A stretch of DNA of 64,000 nucleotides from NCBI GenBank assembly GCA_951799445.1, contig OX637287.1, positions 40,019,724 to 40,083,723 of the forward strand, read 5' to 3'. The position numbers and the translations under genes are program-made. Source of the stretch: Pseudisothecium myosuroides. Taxonomy: Eukaryota > Streptophyta > Bryopsida > Hypnales > Lembophyllaceae. Of the stretch, positions 37,801-50,572 are shown piece by piece (positions within the stretch are counted from its first letter, which is position 1; every line of letters starts with the position of its first letter). The notes under the pieces were generated by a model. The model was not told the DNA's origin. It searched no databases and saw only the letters and a list, made by a program, of their open reading frames with translations.

Positions 37801-38712
37801 ATTTAGGACCTACAGAATTAATCTTACCACCTAAAGTACGAATTTCTTCAGAGTCGCAAATTATGAAACTTTGAATGTATAGCACAATCAAAGGCAAAAT
37901 CCTTGACAAGGAGAGTAACTAGTACAACATCCACTAACCCTTGTTGGGTACATGGCAATAGAACACACACACCTTGTACATTGTACTTCCTTTGCTTAAG
38001 GGATTTTGCCCAGGCAATAATAATGTGGCAAGTGGTAGGAAATTTTGAAACGCCTATTTTGAGAAAATTGCAATAAAGAGGTTTGAGAAGATTACACCTA
38101 CATCCATGAGGCATGGTTGGCTTATTGAACTACCCCAATACACTCTTCATTCACAATGGTCTTTGGGCCACCAATACTATGAAAAGATTGCAACAAAGAG
38201 GTTTGAGAAGATCACATCCACGGTTGATCTATTCAAATAGACTCTTCATTCTCGATGGTCTTTGGGTCAATATTATTATTATTACTATCATTATGAGAGC
38301 ATCACAGTGAAGAGGTTTGAGTGCAAGGTAATGTTTGATAGAACTCCAAACCAATCTTGCATCTTACATGTTTGCCCTGATAGTTGTATCGGTGCTTGCG
38401 CTCAGGAGGCATCTCTCCCACAGGGCCAAACCGCGTGGGATTGCACGGCCCCCACATATTGTAAGGATATGTAATCCCGGTCGACCTCTCCATGCGCGCA
38501 CCGACCATGTCTTTCCTTGATCTCGCCGTCACCGGATTGTGACACAATTTGCCTCCAGCAGGCTCCATTGCAACACCATTTTGAGCTTTCAAGGCCGATT
38601 TCAGTCTCACAGGAGGCAAGACGTCGCTGGAAGGTGGGGTGGCATCGCTCATGCTTGCTTGTGGACTTCGTTGTGGAGCTTCTGCTGCGAAGTCCTCATC
38701 CGGCGTTGCCAT
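34845..38712 (-). CDS. 332-aa protein of unknown function (4 exons)
   Basis: Exons 38712-38368, 37202-37008, 36148-35928, 35082-34845; phases 0, 0 and 2 all join. Not recognised with certainty. N-terminus (1-45) Ser/Pro-rich; then an aromatic and basic patch (YPYNMWGPCNPTRFGPVGE); a charged helical middle with EFWHTDVERVLKRDEENRR and EEAWRRHNAQKMRDMKYQAY; two similar short motifs, HINIITREP and NYNILNWMENPP; and a Pro-rich C-terminus (PPSPSPPLPP). The alternating helix and NI(I/L) motifs remind me of axonemal microtubule-associated proteins, which would fit a plant with swimming sperm; this is a weak inference. The long introns hold a CACTA-type MITE and a tandem repeat is nearby. Confidence 0.65.
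36455..36654. mobile_element. CACTA-type foldback MITE, 200 bp (copy 2), in an intron
   Basis: Starts CACTACAAGAGAAAGAGGTG, ends with the inverse of CACTACAAGAGAAAGGGGT; 3-bp duplication GTT on each side. Lies in intron 2 of the 332-aa gene. Shares TAAGTATAGTCCTAG with the 27394 copy. Confidence 0.88.
38065..38312. repeat. Imperfect tandem repeat, about 115-120 bp unit
   Basis: AAAGAGGTTTGAGAAGAT recurs near 38076 and 38195, with a partial third AAGAGGTTTGAG at about 38310. Each unit continues to CTCTTCATTC and ATGGTCTTTGGG. Lies in intron 1 of the 332-aa gene. Confidence 0.75.
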
Positions 38713-41516
38713 CTATCCCCTCTGAGTACGTACTTGCAAGTCTGTTCTGAGTCACTAACGCCAGTGTTTTGAGTGAGTGACTTTAGCTTTCTGTGGACTG
38801 GCTCAAGGGACGCCACCAAGCGTCTGGGTGACCATTGAAATGCAAACCATCGCAGAGGAGCTGGGAGAGATTGCAGGGGGGGTGTTGTAACTCATTGGAT
38901 TTCTGAAAGGAAAGCATCGTGAGCGTTACGAGATGGCTTTGATCCAATAGACACCCCCTCACAACCGTAAATTCTAAATACTAAATTCAGCTGCAAAGTA
39001 AGAGTCAATGGATTCACACAGAGCGTGCACTTGAAAACATGGAACGTGTAATGCGTGTCTGGCGTGACGACGCTGATGAGAACTCACCATGGATAGTGAT
39101 GGGTTCAGGGTTCAGGGTTTAAGCCATAGCCAGTCGCTGTTTGAAGAGTGTGAAGAGAGTGCTCCCTTAGTTGAAGAATATATGGAGCGGTTGTGGAATA
39201 GTACATGCTCAGCTGTGCAAGCGGTGGAGGACGCGCTTTACTACAACTGAGATCTGGAATTTGAGTTACTAAATACAATTTCATTAAGAATATTCTGATT
39301 GTGGGTGATGTGATGGTGAAGCAAGAAAATCGTAGGAAACTGAACGGCAGAATGAAAGCTGAAAGCAAAAGAGGTGGCTATGGCTTACTACCCAGCTTCT
39401 CTTCTCGAATGAACATCAGTAGATTAGAAGCGTCATTGAGGTTATGCTTCACAAAATTCAGATTCTCAAGTCCAAAAAACGGAGACAATACCATTGCTAT
39501 GACATCGAATGACAAACCATTGGCTGCACTTACCAATCGTCAAATTCGATTCAATGCCGTGTTTCAGAGCACCAAAATTGTGAGAAGTTCACAGAGCTCT
39601 GAAAACTACGACCGGCAGCTCTAGATCAGCTGGAAAAGTACTAATTTCTAGAACCAAGCAACTCACAGCGGCAACTTCAAAACGAGTTGCGTCATGGACA
39701 TTGCATTATAAGACATAACTTAGTTCATGAAACTCACAGCATGCTCGACACGCCCTCAGGCATGAAAATCAACCATGAACGCCGTACGAGCGACGATCAG
39801 ACAGTGCTAGTCCTTGTAAATAACGAAAAGAATGCTTAAAGTGAAGACTGTAGTTACGAATCCTTGAGACTTTAGTACGTAAGGTAGAACTACCCATTAC
39901 CACCCTGATTCGCAATCTAACTATATTGGGGCCAACTCTAGGAAAGACACATATTTTTCAGAGGTGTGCTTTTGTTTCAGGAGTCAAACCCAAGTGGAAT
40001 TATAATTTTTTGATAAAAATTGTAATTTCTGTGAATTTCTGAAGTGAAATTGCACAACCGCCACTAGACTGGATTCATAAACGTCCTCTTACAACTCAAT
40101 ATCGCTTTCCAATGTATCTAACAGCACTTGAAGATCCACCAATCATTAATTGACACGTTGTCTTTTAATAGCATTAATAAACTACTGTTGTCAGAATCTG
40201 AAGCGGATTTGCATGTTTTTATGACGGAATTGGGACAAAGCTGTAGACCACATATTTGAATCATTGACGGAATTGGGTAGTTTTACCTTAGTACCCTTTA
40301 GCCTGGAGTATCTGACGTACATCTCCCCAAAGCCTCACATGTTCCAAGCTCCCTTGCACTACTGCGAACCCTGTAGCTGTTTTCATTCTCTGAAATAGTG
40401 ACAAAACGTGGGGTTAGTGAAAAAATTCACAAACGACAAAATGTGGGGTCAACTTGGCTATTAACATTAGATCATTTTTAGCCTCTGATGAGTGAAAAGT
40501 GACAGAGGTCTGGATCTCCGGAATGAAAACAATGGGGTTCGTTGTAGTATTGAGACACTGACACTGAGATTCTGAAAATGAGAAGGTAGGATAACCAATG
40601 TTCAGGGAGTCAACCGCCAGTTAGTTCATTGTTAGCCAGTGCCTTCAGAAAAATAATTGGTTGGAGTGTGAAGAGAGAAGATCCAAAATTGGACAAAAAA
40701 TTGGTAGGACTGGAAAACAACCACTGTGCAAAAATAAAAGGTGGATACATGGCCACTACTTTCATGAAATTGTTACGTTTTAACTGTTTGCCATTTTGAA
40801 TTCAAGGCTAATACTTGGGGTGCGGAGGTGGGTATGTTCTTGGACAAGGCAGGTATCACTTTAGGGTTGGCCATTGAGGGGCTTGACAAGCTTTGATAGG
40901 GTAGGGGCATGTATTGCTTTAGAATTGGTTGTGGCTATCAAGGTTCTTTACCTTGTCGTCTGTGTTTGAACGGCAAGAGTACAAAAGTTTTGCAATTCTA
41001 TTTTGAAGTTTAGTTTCAAAACCGGCATGTCTTTGAAAATGGTAGATTGTAGCCCTTGCAAATTTGAAGTTGAAAGAAAGTGGATTTTGAGAATTTGATA
41101 CTAGAAGACATGAACTAGGAGACTTTGATAAGAAGAGGATGCAACCAGTGCCATTGGAAAACAACCTTGTCTATTTTTACAAAAATAGGCAAATTATTGG
41201 GACAACTCTGAAAACTTTCTGAACATTGAGGATCACCTTGAAGTCTTAAACCAAACCCATTTCTCCAACAAGCATTATTGAGTATTAGAAAGCTCTCCTT
41301 TTTAAATTGCAATGAAGTTGATGACATTTAAGAATGATCTTTGATTATAATATACAAATGTTATAACAAGTCAAAGTTGAATTGGTAGATTTCTAAAACC
41401 AAGTCCTATTTTCACCAATATATACACCTTGAAAAGAATGCAACAATCACCTACTTTTTCTCTACTTTTTGTAGGGCTTGCCTTTGGGAACTTGCTCAAA
41501 TTTGGGTGATCATACC
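38713..41516. other. Gene-poor interval with decayed gene fragments
   Basis: Holds the 5' flank of the 332-aa gene. Two patches look like dead exon pieces: a plus-strand stretch near 39555-39620 resembling the minus-strand exon at 43147-43060 (CGTGTTTCAGAGC), and a minus-strand patch at 40400-40310. No intact model could be made. Confidence 0.35.
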
Positions 41517-42162
41517 TTAATATCTACCAAAGGACTACAACCTTTTTTTTCAAACCTACCATTTCTATTACAAAGAGCAAAAAGTTGTGAAAATTGATTT
41601 TTGGCATATCTAATTGTAGGATCTTGCACTAGAGTAGTGTAAGAATGTGTGGAAGACTTTTCATAAACCTCAGTTGCATAGATTGCAAGATATTTGCATT
41701 TAAAGTGAAGAAAATAAGTTTTTTGTACCTTAGGTAGTTAGATTATTTGACTTTAAACCTTCTTAACTTAAATTTTTTGCACTATAGTTAGAATTTAAAC
41801 ATTTTTATTGTGAAGAATTGAGTTAAGTATCTAGAATTTTTCTTAAAATAAAAAACATTTAATTTTCATTCTTAAAAAAATTGTTAAGTAGAAGCAAGTA
41901 CGAGATATAAGGAAATTGTCAATATCTCTAAAATGGAATTGAAATAAACTAATCCCAATTGTGAGATTATTCTAGCAAGTGAACTAAACCTTGTGGAACT
42001 TTTTCTTTTAAAAAATTGTAAAAATTGAGTTTGAAAAACAAATCCGTTATGTTATTTTCTCAAGATGATTCTATAATTGCCCCAAAAGAAGATGCTCCGT
42101 AACTTTCACATCACTAATCCGTTTTGTCCCCCAAGTTAGGATTCTAGTCCTTTAGGGCTTAA
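41517..42162. mobile_element. TTAA-family element copy a6, 646 bp
   Basis: Left end TTAATATCTACCAAAGGAC (decayed), right end AGTCCTTTAGGGCTTAA. The interior aligns with copy a3 (AGGATCTTGCAC, TTGCAAGATATTTGC, TTCTAGCAAGTGAACTAAAC) with a deletion. Confidence 0.75.
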
Positions 42163-42459
42163 CGTTAAAAGAAGCGGCCCCCCACGACCAAGGTAGTCAC
42201 CAAAACTGCTCCGATTACTGAACCTATAGGTGCATTCTTTGTTTCTATAGGAACAATAAAGTCATCCATGGACCACTTTTCGACCTCAGCATCAAAAAAA
42301 TTGGGCTAGATTATTTTGATGCCTTTTTGACAGCAAAGGCTATTTCAGTGCCATTTCAGTGTCATCTTTGAGAGTGAGTTGGCACAGAGGGTGGCATCAA
42401 ATTATCTTCAGTGCACCATATTCACATGCCCTAAGTTCCTGATGAGCGTCCTTCAAGGA

Positions 42460-42690
42460 TTAACCCTTAAACGCTGAAGGGGTGGCCCTAGAAATCATCC
42501 TTTTCTATTACTATGTGAATCATTAGCCTCCAAAATTACAAAAGTACTCATTGCAAGTGAAACCACTGTAGAAGATCTTCCCTTTCCACAACAAATTTTG
42601 AGGATGAATAGTTGCAATTTTATCCTTTATAGTTAGATTCCCTGTCATCCATTGGACACAAAACGTCCACCTCGGCGTTTCAAGGGTTAA
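42460..42690. mobile_element. TTAA-flanked MITE, family B copy 1, 231 bp
   Basis: Left TTAACCCTTAAACGCTGA, right (inverted) TTAACCCTTGAAACGCCGA. The interior shares GAAATCATCC, AGTACTCATT and GGATGAATAGTTGCA with 52259-52756. Confidence 0.8.
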
Positions 42691-42801
42691 AAACCTCGAG
42701 GAAATTAAAAATTGTGCATGTCTTGCATGTCAACTCTAGAGACTATTCCTCCCACAGCCAGCGCGCGCGGCCCAGCTCTAGAATCCCCACCCACTCCATT
42801 C

Positions 42802-43147
42802 AAGTGAGAGACGAGGCCACGACACCGAAAGTCGAAAAAAAAAGCGCCAGACGATCGAGGACACTGCCATTCTTTCCAGCTTGCAGAAGGGCATCCAGCA
42901 TTGCTTCTAACTTTGTAAGATTCGACCACTGTGGACCTGCACTTAGTTTCACGGAAACACTGCCTTAGTATACTGTAGCTTGCAGGGGCGCAAGTCACAA
43001 GATTAGTATTAGTACGGTCACATTCGTTAAAATGGCGAAGTGTCTACAAATTGAGACTCTTACAGCTTGCCTCGTCTGGAACATCAGGTCTTTGCCATGC
43101 CTGTCCAAGTTTCTGTAGCTCTGTCACAATATTGGCGCTCTGAAACA
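42802..43147 (-). pseudogene. 3' end of an unidentified gene (two exons), upstream part decayed
   Basis: Minus strand: 43147-43064 (after a TTTCAG acceptor) reads SANIVTELQKLGQAW and ends with a GTAAGA donor in phase 1. The next patch, 42945-42802, starts after GTGCAG in matching phase and reads SNLTKLEAMLDALLQAG, NGSVLDRLALFF, then a stop. Matching phases argue for real ancestry. Candidate upstream pieces are an ATG at about 43664 (MASEASKFADREIELHG, then a stop) and a patch at about 43430-43380. I could not join these into an intact gene, so I call it a fragment. Family unknown. Confidence 0.4.
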
Positions 43148-43867
43148 CGCCATTATAACGAATTTTCATTACCACAAAATTGTGTTAGACCAGGAGGCAG
43201 GAAACTAAGAATCTGAACTGTTGCGTAGTTGCATACAGTACGTACTGTTCCTCTGGCAACTGGCACGGCGATAAGAAGTACTGATGGCTATGCATGCAGC
43301 ATGCTTAGCTTGAGGAAGAATTCATGTTCAAAGAATTCTAATTTCTTACAGTGCAGGCTTCTGGACATCACCAAATTCTTTCTGGGTCGTAGTGTCGGGC
43401 ACATCGATCTCATAGCCACGACAGACGGTGTAAGTACACCGTACCCACTCCTTCTCAACTACGAATTGGATTGTCACTTTTTTTTAGAGCATCTAGCTAG
43501 AGAGGAAGGAAGAGAAATGAAGGATGATGGTTGCTCTTTCTGACCCAAAATAGAGCATCCCAGGAGCTAGAATGTCAGGAATTATAGGTGGTGGGAGGTT
43601 CATTTTGACATCATCCGTGGAGCTCAATCTCTCTGTCTGCAAACTTGCTCGCCTCCGACGCCATGGAAACCTCTCATTCTGTCAAAATTGCAGGAGAAAT
43701 GGGCACAAATTCTTTCTCACCTCTGAACCCTCAGATCTTCCTCGTTTTCAAAGCTCAGCGCACTTGGAATTTCGGCACTTTGAACCATGCGATCCTATCA
43801 AGGATAATAGCAGTGGAACAAGTGACTGAAATGGGATGCTGCAGATGTCGCTAGGGTCCATCGTCGT

Positions 43868-44200
43868 TATGAAAGGCGATCAGGGTTTAACTGTTCGCTC
43901 TGTGCACTTCATCTTCACAATTTCTGCGTTTGGAAACATGCCATTTCCTCAAATGAGTCCATAAAATTAACTAGACTGACAGCAGTGTGAGATTAGCACT
44001 CTAGGTAGATCGTCTTTACGAAATCAGGGTTGAACAGCTCGCTCTGTGCACTTAAACTTCACAATTTCTGCGTTTGGAAACATGCCGTTTTTCTCTCAAT
44101 AGACCGTCAACTGATTGTATGACTGAAAGCCGTGTGAGATTGGCCCTGTAGCCAGGTAGATCTTCGGAATGAAAGGCGACCAGGGCATAGCAGGAGGCCA
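43868..44200 (+). repeat. Triplicated 150-bp unit spanning the transporter start codon
   Basis: Three direct copies at about 150-bp spacing: ATGAAAGGCGATCAGGG (about 43870), ACGAAATCAGGG (about 44018) and ATGAAAGGCGACCAGGG (44169, the used start). The units also share CTCTGTGCACTT, TTTCTGCGTTTGGAAACATG and AGACTGAC/GACTGAAAG. Confidence 0.85.
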
Positions 44201-47200
44201 TGGCCATGGCGATGGCCAGGTGCACCGCAGCAACCAGGACGCCGGCGCGTTGTTCGTGTTGGAGTCGAAAGGGACGTGGCAGCACGCGGGGTTCCACCTG
44301 AGCACGTCCATTGTAGCCCCTGCGCTGCTGAGCTTACCCTACGCCATGCGGGGCTTGGGATGGGCACCAGGCATTCTGGCGCTTTTCATCGGCGCAGCTG
44401 TTTCGTTTTACGCGTACAATCTGGTGTCGCAAGTGCTGGAGCAAGCGGAGATAGAAGGGCATCGGATCCTCCGCTTCCGCGACTTGGGACAATGGGCGCT
44501 CGGTACGTAATACACGTGACCTCCACGTACATCCCCAATTTCCGAAAATCGTCATCGAAACACGCCATGGACAGCATTAGTCAAGCTTCAAACTCAATTT
44601 TTGGATCAATGAAAAGCTCTTACAACTAGCTGTCGAGGGTTGCTGATTGATGAGTCTGTCTTGGATTTTCTCTGAGAAAAAGTAGTGAATTTTCCAGAAT
44701 TAATCATGTGTGTCTGTTAATTTATGGAGCTGAATGTCTAGAATTTCCATGAAAACGTACAATCATGTGCAGGGTTCCCTTTAGGTGCACGTCCAGTGCA
44801 CCTCGTTAGTCCCGCTGATTGCAGACTTTGGCTCATTCACGAAAATTTCTTACAATTCTGAGATCAATATGTGATCATGTGTACGTGAATAGAGTCTTGA
44901 AGCTGTAGTTTAGGAAGGGCTAAAACCAACATTAATTCCAACAATATTGTGATTATTCCGTGCAGTAAGGGACGGTGCTGTTAGAGTGCCAAATGGTCAA
45001 TTTCGTTAGATTGGTGCGATAAATTAGGCACCAAAATTAATTTGTGACATTCATCTGCACAAAAGCTCTACAAACTAAAATTGGGTTACATTTACGTTAC
45101 GCGCTGCGCGCTCTGAGAACTGCCAAAGTTGTGGAATTCCGCCAATTTGACAAAATGGACCTTCAATTTAGGGATGTCATCTCTTGAACATGGATTTGTA
45201 CCGACTGTTTGCAAGCATATGTTTGAAAGTGACTTGGTATACGAGGTTAGTGTTGATATGAAAATTGGAGGGAGTGCAGGACGCAAGTTGGGGTTCTACC
45301 CGGTGGCCGTGGTGCAGATTCTGCTGTGCATGGGCACTGTCATCGGATGCATCATTCTGGGTGGCCAGAGCATGAAGGTGATATATTGATCGAATGCATC
45401 TCCATTTTCAGTTATTACTGCGAAGATTGAATATTCACAGTTGAAAGCACTCTGCGATTACTAATGTGATTATTGCTCCACGTTTAATCTCCCCCATCGA
45501 ACTATCCAGAGGATGAACTATAATATAGAAATCATTCAAGGATGAAATACGATGTATTAGGTAGTCCTGCACATGAACAAGATGACAACAAGACAACAAA
45601 TACAAATGAAAAACAGAATGAATATCCACACCAAGAAGGAAGGTCTGGGGTGCTTTCTGTTGCAGGACAAACCTGTTCACAGATCTGAGGAACCTGTGCA
45701 GACCACCTCCTTTGCTCTCTGATGATTCGACGGGGGAGGTTTAAAATGACTCGCGAAAATTTTGGAACATACTTTAGCAAACATGCTACGTTTTTTAACA
45801 AAAATGTTCGAAAACGTTGTTCACTTTGGATGACGTTTAGTAACAACGTTGAATGCCAGCTTTTAATTCACATTACAGTGTTATCAGCAACACTACAAAC
45901 GTTGATACTCAAACATTGATATAAGGGTGACTTCTAGTAGTGAAAATTGTGTAAATTAATGGGCTGAGGATATAACTGTGTGACTTAATGTGTGAGAGCA
46001 TGCTCGCAGTTGATCTACAACATCTTCCAGCCGGCGGGGTCGATGCAATTGTTTGAGTTCACCATCGTGTTTGGGATCGTAATGATGGTGTTGTCGCAAT
46101 TGCCGTCCTTCCATTCCTTGCGATACATCAACTTGGCGTCCTTGCTGTGCAGCCTGGGCTACAGTCTTTGCGCCGTCGCGGGCTGCATCTACACTGGTGA
46201 ATGGACCTCATGGTTAGACCGTAGCTGAATTTCTCTTATTTTGGCAAACTTTTGCGAGAATCTTACCTCAGCACCTCTCAAAAAACTATTAGATTTGTTC
46301 AATATTTGGATGAATGTTACTTCCAAGAGGGTGATTTGATGGCTGAATGAACAACTATGCATGCACTCTAGGTTGTGTGTCGCTCTATCAACGTACAAGT
46401 GTAGTGGATTAATTTGAACGTGCTATCTCATTCCTTGTTGCACAATCATGATGTTCGTTCAAATTTTAAGCTTGTTGCTTCAGCATGAGCACTCTACGGG
46501 ACCCTAATATGCATCAATGTATGCTTAATAAATAGACGCTTCTTGTTCTTTACCTCCGTAAACTTTCCGCTGGTTTTCTCTGGTATGTTATTATGCAATG
46601 CTTTTGGAGATATGGCCATCTCAAGACTCATGGTTTGCAGGTTCCATTTTTTGTACTGTACTGTGCAGGTCATTCAGGAAAGGTACCAGCTGCGAACTAC
46701 TCCGTGGGAGGATCTCCTGTTTCCAAAATGTTTGGGGTGTTCAATTCGCTGGTGATCATTGCCACCACCTACGGTAACGGTATCATACCCGAGATTCAGG
46801 TGCGTCTCAAATTTCAAAACGATCATTTAATTACAGCTCGAGTGTCGCAACAACATTGACACTCTGAATCTCTCCAATATAATAACAAAATTGATGTTGA
46901 ATCCGTAAGTGTTCCAAACTGCTGTCCATATTCGAGTGCTTTTGGACAATGCTTTGTTCAAATAATTTCTCATTCATGCAAAGTAGTGTTTGAATTTTTC
47001 AAAAACAGCCTTCTTCTATGACCAATTTGACAAAATTGAGGTAAACCACATACACGTCCAAAGAGATATTGCCGACATCAAACTTGTACACAATCGTAAG
47101 CAAGAAAATGCAAATTTTTATAAAAGGAATTTGGAAGGGTTAATATGAATGATATTAATATTAACCCTCATATCAAGCCAAGTGATAGGGACTTCCAAAT

Positions 47201-49805
47201 GCGTCTCTGACCCAAAAACACCATCTTCACTAGATGCACAATACATCTAGTTAATCCATATCTACCTCCACTGAAGAAACAATTTTAGAACCTCTACCAA
47301 AAAGAACTTTGATCCTTAATAACTTTTGCATGCAATATCCAAATGAAACATTCTTTGGTGCGTTGAAATCCTCTTTCAATTACCAACAAGAAAATATAAA
47401 AATTTAAAGAGTCTAATCATATGAACTATGATCTGATTTGCAGGCAACGTTGGCCCCCCCGGTGACTGGGAAGATGTTCAAGGGCTTGCTCGTCTGCTAC
47501 ACTGTGGTGCTGTCGACGTTCTTCACGGTGGCCATAGCTGGCTATTGGGCCTTCGGCAACCAAGCGAAAGGCAACCTCTTCTTGAACTTGCAACCTTTTG
47601 TTCCCAAGTGGCTCAATTTCTTGTCCAACGTGCTGGTGCTTGTACAGCTCCTGGCTGTGGCCTTGGTAAGTTAAGAGTTCCATCATCCCATGCGTATTTC
47701 TTAACAAAGCCCGAAAAATCTAGGACTAGTATAGATTTATGTTTAAGGTCGCGTGTCTTGAAAAGCAGCTGAATATTGCCAATTTGACGTCCTTGGATGT
47801 TTCCCAAAGTCAACTCCAATAGGTGGAATATTACTCCCTTTGTCTCAAAATACAATAAATCTATGGTACTCCTATAGTTTCCTATTAGAAACCATAGATT
47901 TATTTTGAGACAACAAATTTAAGTGATCGACATCCCAACACTTTACCAAAAAGTAGAAAACAAACAAACAAACAAACAAACTAATATTCACAATTGAAAG
48001 GGAGTATGTCATTATCAATTGATAAAAATCAAACCTAAAGGTTAGCGGTTAGTGTGCAAGAAAAAAATAAAATTGACAAGTTGAGTAACTATTGTAAGAA
48101 GAAGATTGAAACGGGAGTTCAGGAATTGGCTTCAAAAAGATAAACATAGAAAAGAAATCATGTTGTCAATTAAATATAAAAAGGGTCAAATCTATTATAT
48201 TAAGTACGGAGTGTTACGATCCCTGTCATGCCTCTTGTCATATAATTTGTCACGTTTTCATCCCAGAGAAATAGTATCCAATTATTTCATTTGAAGTTCA
48301 TGATGAAAATCTAGAGTGCAATGAAGGAGCATTTATTGCAATTTGAAGTTGCTAGTTTTAATTAAAGCACCTTGTAAATAGGTAGAAGGGAGTGGTTTTA
48401 GATAGGTGCCCTTATGTATTTTTGGAAAGGTTTCTTTATTAAATGTTGAGAACCCTATAATCGAGTGATCTAAAAAAATCTAAATATACTTAAAACCAAA
48501 TTCAGGAGATTTAATAATGGAAATGAAATTTTAAAAAAATCACATTATTATAAGAAATTTGATCCTTTCACAATTTATATAAAGCATTAGTTGTAATTCT
48601 TTGTTTTGAGGATAATTATTTGAGTTTTCATAAATAAGCATTTACTAATTAAAGTTCAAATGAATAATAGAATTTAAATATAAGAAATATAATTTTGAAT
48701 ATTAAGATGTTGAAAAGGAAAATTGATCCGATCATTCAGTTAGAAGTGCATTTGATTTAATGTGGTCACTTTCAAGTTTAACCCCTAAAGTTTTTTGACT
48801 ATTTGTCACAATAAGTGTTTTAAACTGTTCTTTTTTAGTGCATTGAGAATAGCTAAAATATTTTTAAAAAATCAAACTTTCAACTATAGGAATTTATACT
48901 AGACTAGTATAGGAATTCTTTTAGACCATTTCACCACATAGATTTTGAAATAATAACATTTGAAGATAGAAGAAAATAAATTTTGGGTTCTGCCCAATAG
49001 GGTCAACATAGTTTGACTCAATTTTGTAGAAAAGGAGACACTATTTAACTTTGAGAACTTAGATGTGAAGGAAGGGTTGAGTTAAATTCTTCTACCACAC
49101 TTGTAGGACTGATTTGGTGAAAAATAAATCTTAAATTTATGCCAAAAAATTTAGAGAATTAATAATTTAAATTAATTTATCAAATTTTTGTATAGATAAA
49201 AATATAATCTTGCATAAAGTTTCTATTTTTAGTATCTACAAAACCTTATTTTTTGAAAAAAAATTAAATATATGACAAGGGTGTGCTGATTTTGTCCTTT
49301 GTTTATGGTATAGATTCATGTTATGGCTACTTAGTGTCCAAAACTTTTATTTCAATTTTTTCATTAACGTTGAATTATAACAAACATACTTAGCACCACA
49401 AATTCTTTGTTTGTGTTGTAGGTGTACGCACAACCAACATTTGAAATCTTCGAGGGCCGATCTTCAAACGTAGAGAAGGGCAAGTTTGCGGCACGCAACC
49501 TTATCCCACGATTCTTCCTTAGATGTGGGTTTGTGGCATTTGCCATACTAGTGGCTTCAGCCATCCCTTTCTTTGGCGACATCAATGCTGTGATTGGCGC
49601 CTTTGGCTTCACCCCACTCGACTTTGTCCTCCCATTTGTCTTGTTCGCGGCCACCTTCCACCCATCTTGGCGGACGTTGAAGTATTGGCTCCACTACACC
49701 ATCATTGTCTTCTTTTCACTAGTTGGTTTGTTGGGATGCGTTGCTTCCATACGCCAAGTTGCAGTAGATGCCAACTCCTATAAGTTGTTTGCAAATGTAG
49801 TTTGA
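44169..49805 (+). CDS. AAAP-family amino-acid/GABA transporter (complete, 6 exons)
   Basis: Proton-coupled amino-acid permease of the AAAP family, closest in feel to plant GABA-transporter (GAT) proteins; expected in plasma membrane. Exons 44169-44502, 45280-45377, 46010-46196, 46669-46799, 47444-47665, 49422-49805; 451 aa, all phases agree. Visible: hydrophilic Gly/His-rich N-terminus; GTWQHAGFHLSTSIVAP leading into TM1; LSLPYAMRGLGW; LRFRDLGQWALG; repeated hydrophobic segments (VVQILLCMGTVIGCIILGG, FTIVFGIVMMVLSQLP); ATTYGNGIIPEIQATLAPPV; GYWAFGNQAKGNL; LVQLLAVALVYAQPTFEIFE; and a final TM near FFSLVGLLGCVASIRQ. About 10-11 TM segments. The length matches the family. Intron 5 contains MITEs; the start region is triplicated. 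Confidence 0.93.
47834..48004. mobile_element. Stowaway-like MITE, 171 bp, in transporter intron 5
   Basis: TA-CTCCCTTTGTCTCAAAATA at the left; GGGAG-TA at the right. Contains an inner inverted pair around AAATCTATGG and a short run of AAAC repeats (about 47966-47981). Confidence 0.7.
48778..49320. mobile_element. TTAA-family element copy a9, left end and partial body
   Basis: Left end TTAACCCCTAAAG followed by sequence loosely like copies a3 and a6. The right end is not identifiable; the stated end is approximate. Lies in transporter intron 5. Confidence 0.5.
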
Positions 49806-49847
49806 ATACTATTTGAACTATAATCTATACAAAGAAGGTAGTAGATA

Positions 49848-50322
49848 AGATTGTTTAATCTTTGAGGACTAAGGAGCCCACTTTGAATTTTTTGAGAACC
49901 TAGGCAACTCTATTGATTTCATAATTTGGGATTTTTGCATGAGATTTCTAGGATGGATGCTAATCATACTAATCTACATGCATGTGAAGCTTTGTTTCAC
50001 GTAATTTTGATAAATATGACAAAAGTTATCATTCTTCTTTTGATTTCAATGTCAAAGAGGGCAACTAAAAATATATCCTAAATAATTATTTATTTATTTT
50101 ATTGGATTGATAGATTGTACCTACTCAAAAATATTAGAACCATTCAATTCCAAATAAAGAGGTTTAGAAGCCAATGGAGTGAGTGAAGAATTTCCAAAAG
50201 TTCCAATTAGACTTTTGCTATGTAAATCCTTAAAGGATATTCCATATTTTTGTTTGATCAAACTTCATTGGTTTTCTATGTTAAATCTTACCTTTCAAAA
50301 ATTTGGTATTTTTTTCATGTAG

Positions 50323-50366
<44 letters not shown>

Positions 50367-50570
50367 CTTTTTTTAATAATAAAAAATAATAAAATAAAAT
50401 TTATATACTTCTTAAAAATAACTTCTTTGTAAAATCAGTAATTACAAAAATATATAAAATATTATGAAGTTTTTAGAAAAATTGGAGATGAAGTGACTAA
50501 CAATATGGTATAATTGGTATATTCCTTGAGCTCACATCAAGAGGAATTTGATAGAAAAATCCAAAAGTGG
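49848..50570. mobile_element. TTAA-family relative a8 (partial) with TA microsatellite
   Basis: From TTAATCTTTGAGGACT (49855) about 200 bp match 55005 onward (AGCCCACTTTGAATTTTTTGA, TAGGATGGATGCT). The right end is not visible. A (TA)n tract occupies about 50326-50362. It follows the transporter stop codon closely, so part may be 3' UTR. Confidence 0.5.
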
Positions 50571-50572
50571 TA

